From Tetradesmus obliquus (Eukaryota; Chlorophyta; Chlorophyceae; Sphaeropleales; Scenedesmaceae), in the NCBI GenBank assembly GCA_030272155.1, contig CP126191.1, forward strand, positions 10,466,001 to 10,530,000: a DNA stretch of 64,000 nt, in the 5' to 3' direction. Made by a program: the position numbers and the translations under genes. Of the stretch, positions 63,950-64,000 are shown one piece after another. The stretch's first letter is position 1, and each line of letters starts with the position of its first letter. The notes beneath the pieces were generated by a model, which had not been told where the DNA came from, made no database searches, and worked only from the letters and a program-made list of their open reading frames with translations.

Positions 63950-64000
63950 AGGTTGGGCATCTGGTGCTGCTGTGGCTGCTGCTGCCTGGCCTTGCAGGGT
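62777..64000 (-). CDS. MYND zinc-finger protein, 3' part (5' end outside window)
   Basis: An open frame enters from the right edge and ends at the stop at 62777-62779 (about 407 codons visible). It begins in Ala/Pro-rich low complexity containing a duplicated PPPPPPSAAELAA segment. It continues with a mostly alpha-helical region (LLSVIAARSLVQLSD, GCWHDWQSRLLQAMLQ) and Gly/Ser-rich linkers. It ends in a MYND finger: CNNPGCADL, then KRCAGCRCYYCSAACQTADW. Such MYND proteins are abundant in green algae and usually mediate protein-protein contacts. After ADW the codons are satellite sequence; the expected last His is Arg, while the last Cys is correctly spaced. The terminal exon could instead be spliced differently. 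Confidence 0.83.
63801..63960. repeat. In-frame duplicated Pro/Ala-coding repeat
   Basis: The segment GCTAATTCCGCTGCTGATGG plus a GGT run plus a CTG run occurs twice in tandem. It encodes (A)n-PPPPPP-SAAELAA twice in the MYND protein. Confidence 0.92.

Overview
The window is nuclear DNA of a chlorophyte green alga. Chlorophyceae, and within it a Sphaeropleales or Scenedesmaceae-like lineage, is my best guess. It is moderately GC-rich and intron-dense, with GTGAGT/GTGGGT donors, and is loaded with CAG/CTG microsatellites that encode poly-Q, poly-A or poly-S inside proteins. Every gene I could assemble is eukaryotic, and several belong to families expanded in green algae (SGNH hydrolases, FAS1 proteins, papain-like proteases, MYND proteins). 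I built the exon maps by hand from splice consensus, reading phase and protein motifs. In most genes every junction is phase-consistent, which is strong internal evidence, but no transcript data were available.

Layout: 0.4-0.7 kb, a possible small secreted protein (-). 2.7-6.4 kb, an SGNH hydrolase (-). 6.8-10.8 kb, a PC-esterase-type SGNH protein (-). 12.4-16.7 kb, a branched-chain amino acid aminotransferase (-). 17.7-19.3 kb, an EamA/DMT-type transporter (-). 19.9-25.5 kb, plastid aminodeoxychorismate synthase (+), divergent from the transporter. 27.0-28.0 kb, a small Cys-containing secreted protein (+). 30.9-34.4 and 34.8-37.1 kb, two FAS1-type secreted proteins (+). 40.0-51.8 kb, one very long gene (+) joining a papain-like protease, a LysM-like segment and two leucine-rich-repeat blocks. 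52.6-55.7 kb, a class 3 lipase (-). 56.6-59.6 kb, an EEP nuclease of the CCR4/Angel/2'-phosphodiesterase group (-). 61.3-62.8 kb, a 184-bp satellite array. 62.8-64.0 kb, the 3' part of a MYND zinc-finger protein (-).

Functionally the window mixes housekeeping metabolism (branched-chain amino acids, the p-aminobenzoate branch of folate synthesis), RNA turnover, lipid hydrolysis and a large set of predicted secreted or wall-associated proteins (two SGNH-fold esterases, two FAS1 proteins, the protease-LRR fusion). No operon-like organisation is expected or seen.

The most unusual observation is a recurrent structure I call exon-junction echoes. In at least six genes, the piece of exon next to a splice site, together with the site and neighbouring intron, is present two or three times in tandem (periods about 95-156 bp). 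One copy is the real junction and the others lie in the intron as decoy or relict sites. A related feature is that many 3' splice sites are the last CAG of a CTG-repeat run, so microsatellites form the acceptor. The 184-bp satellite next to the MYND gene may be an extreme case of the same process.
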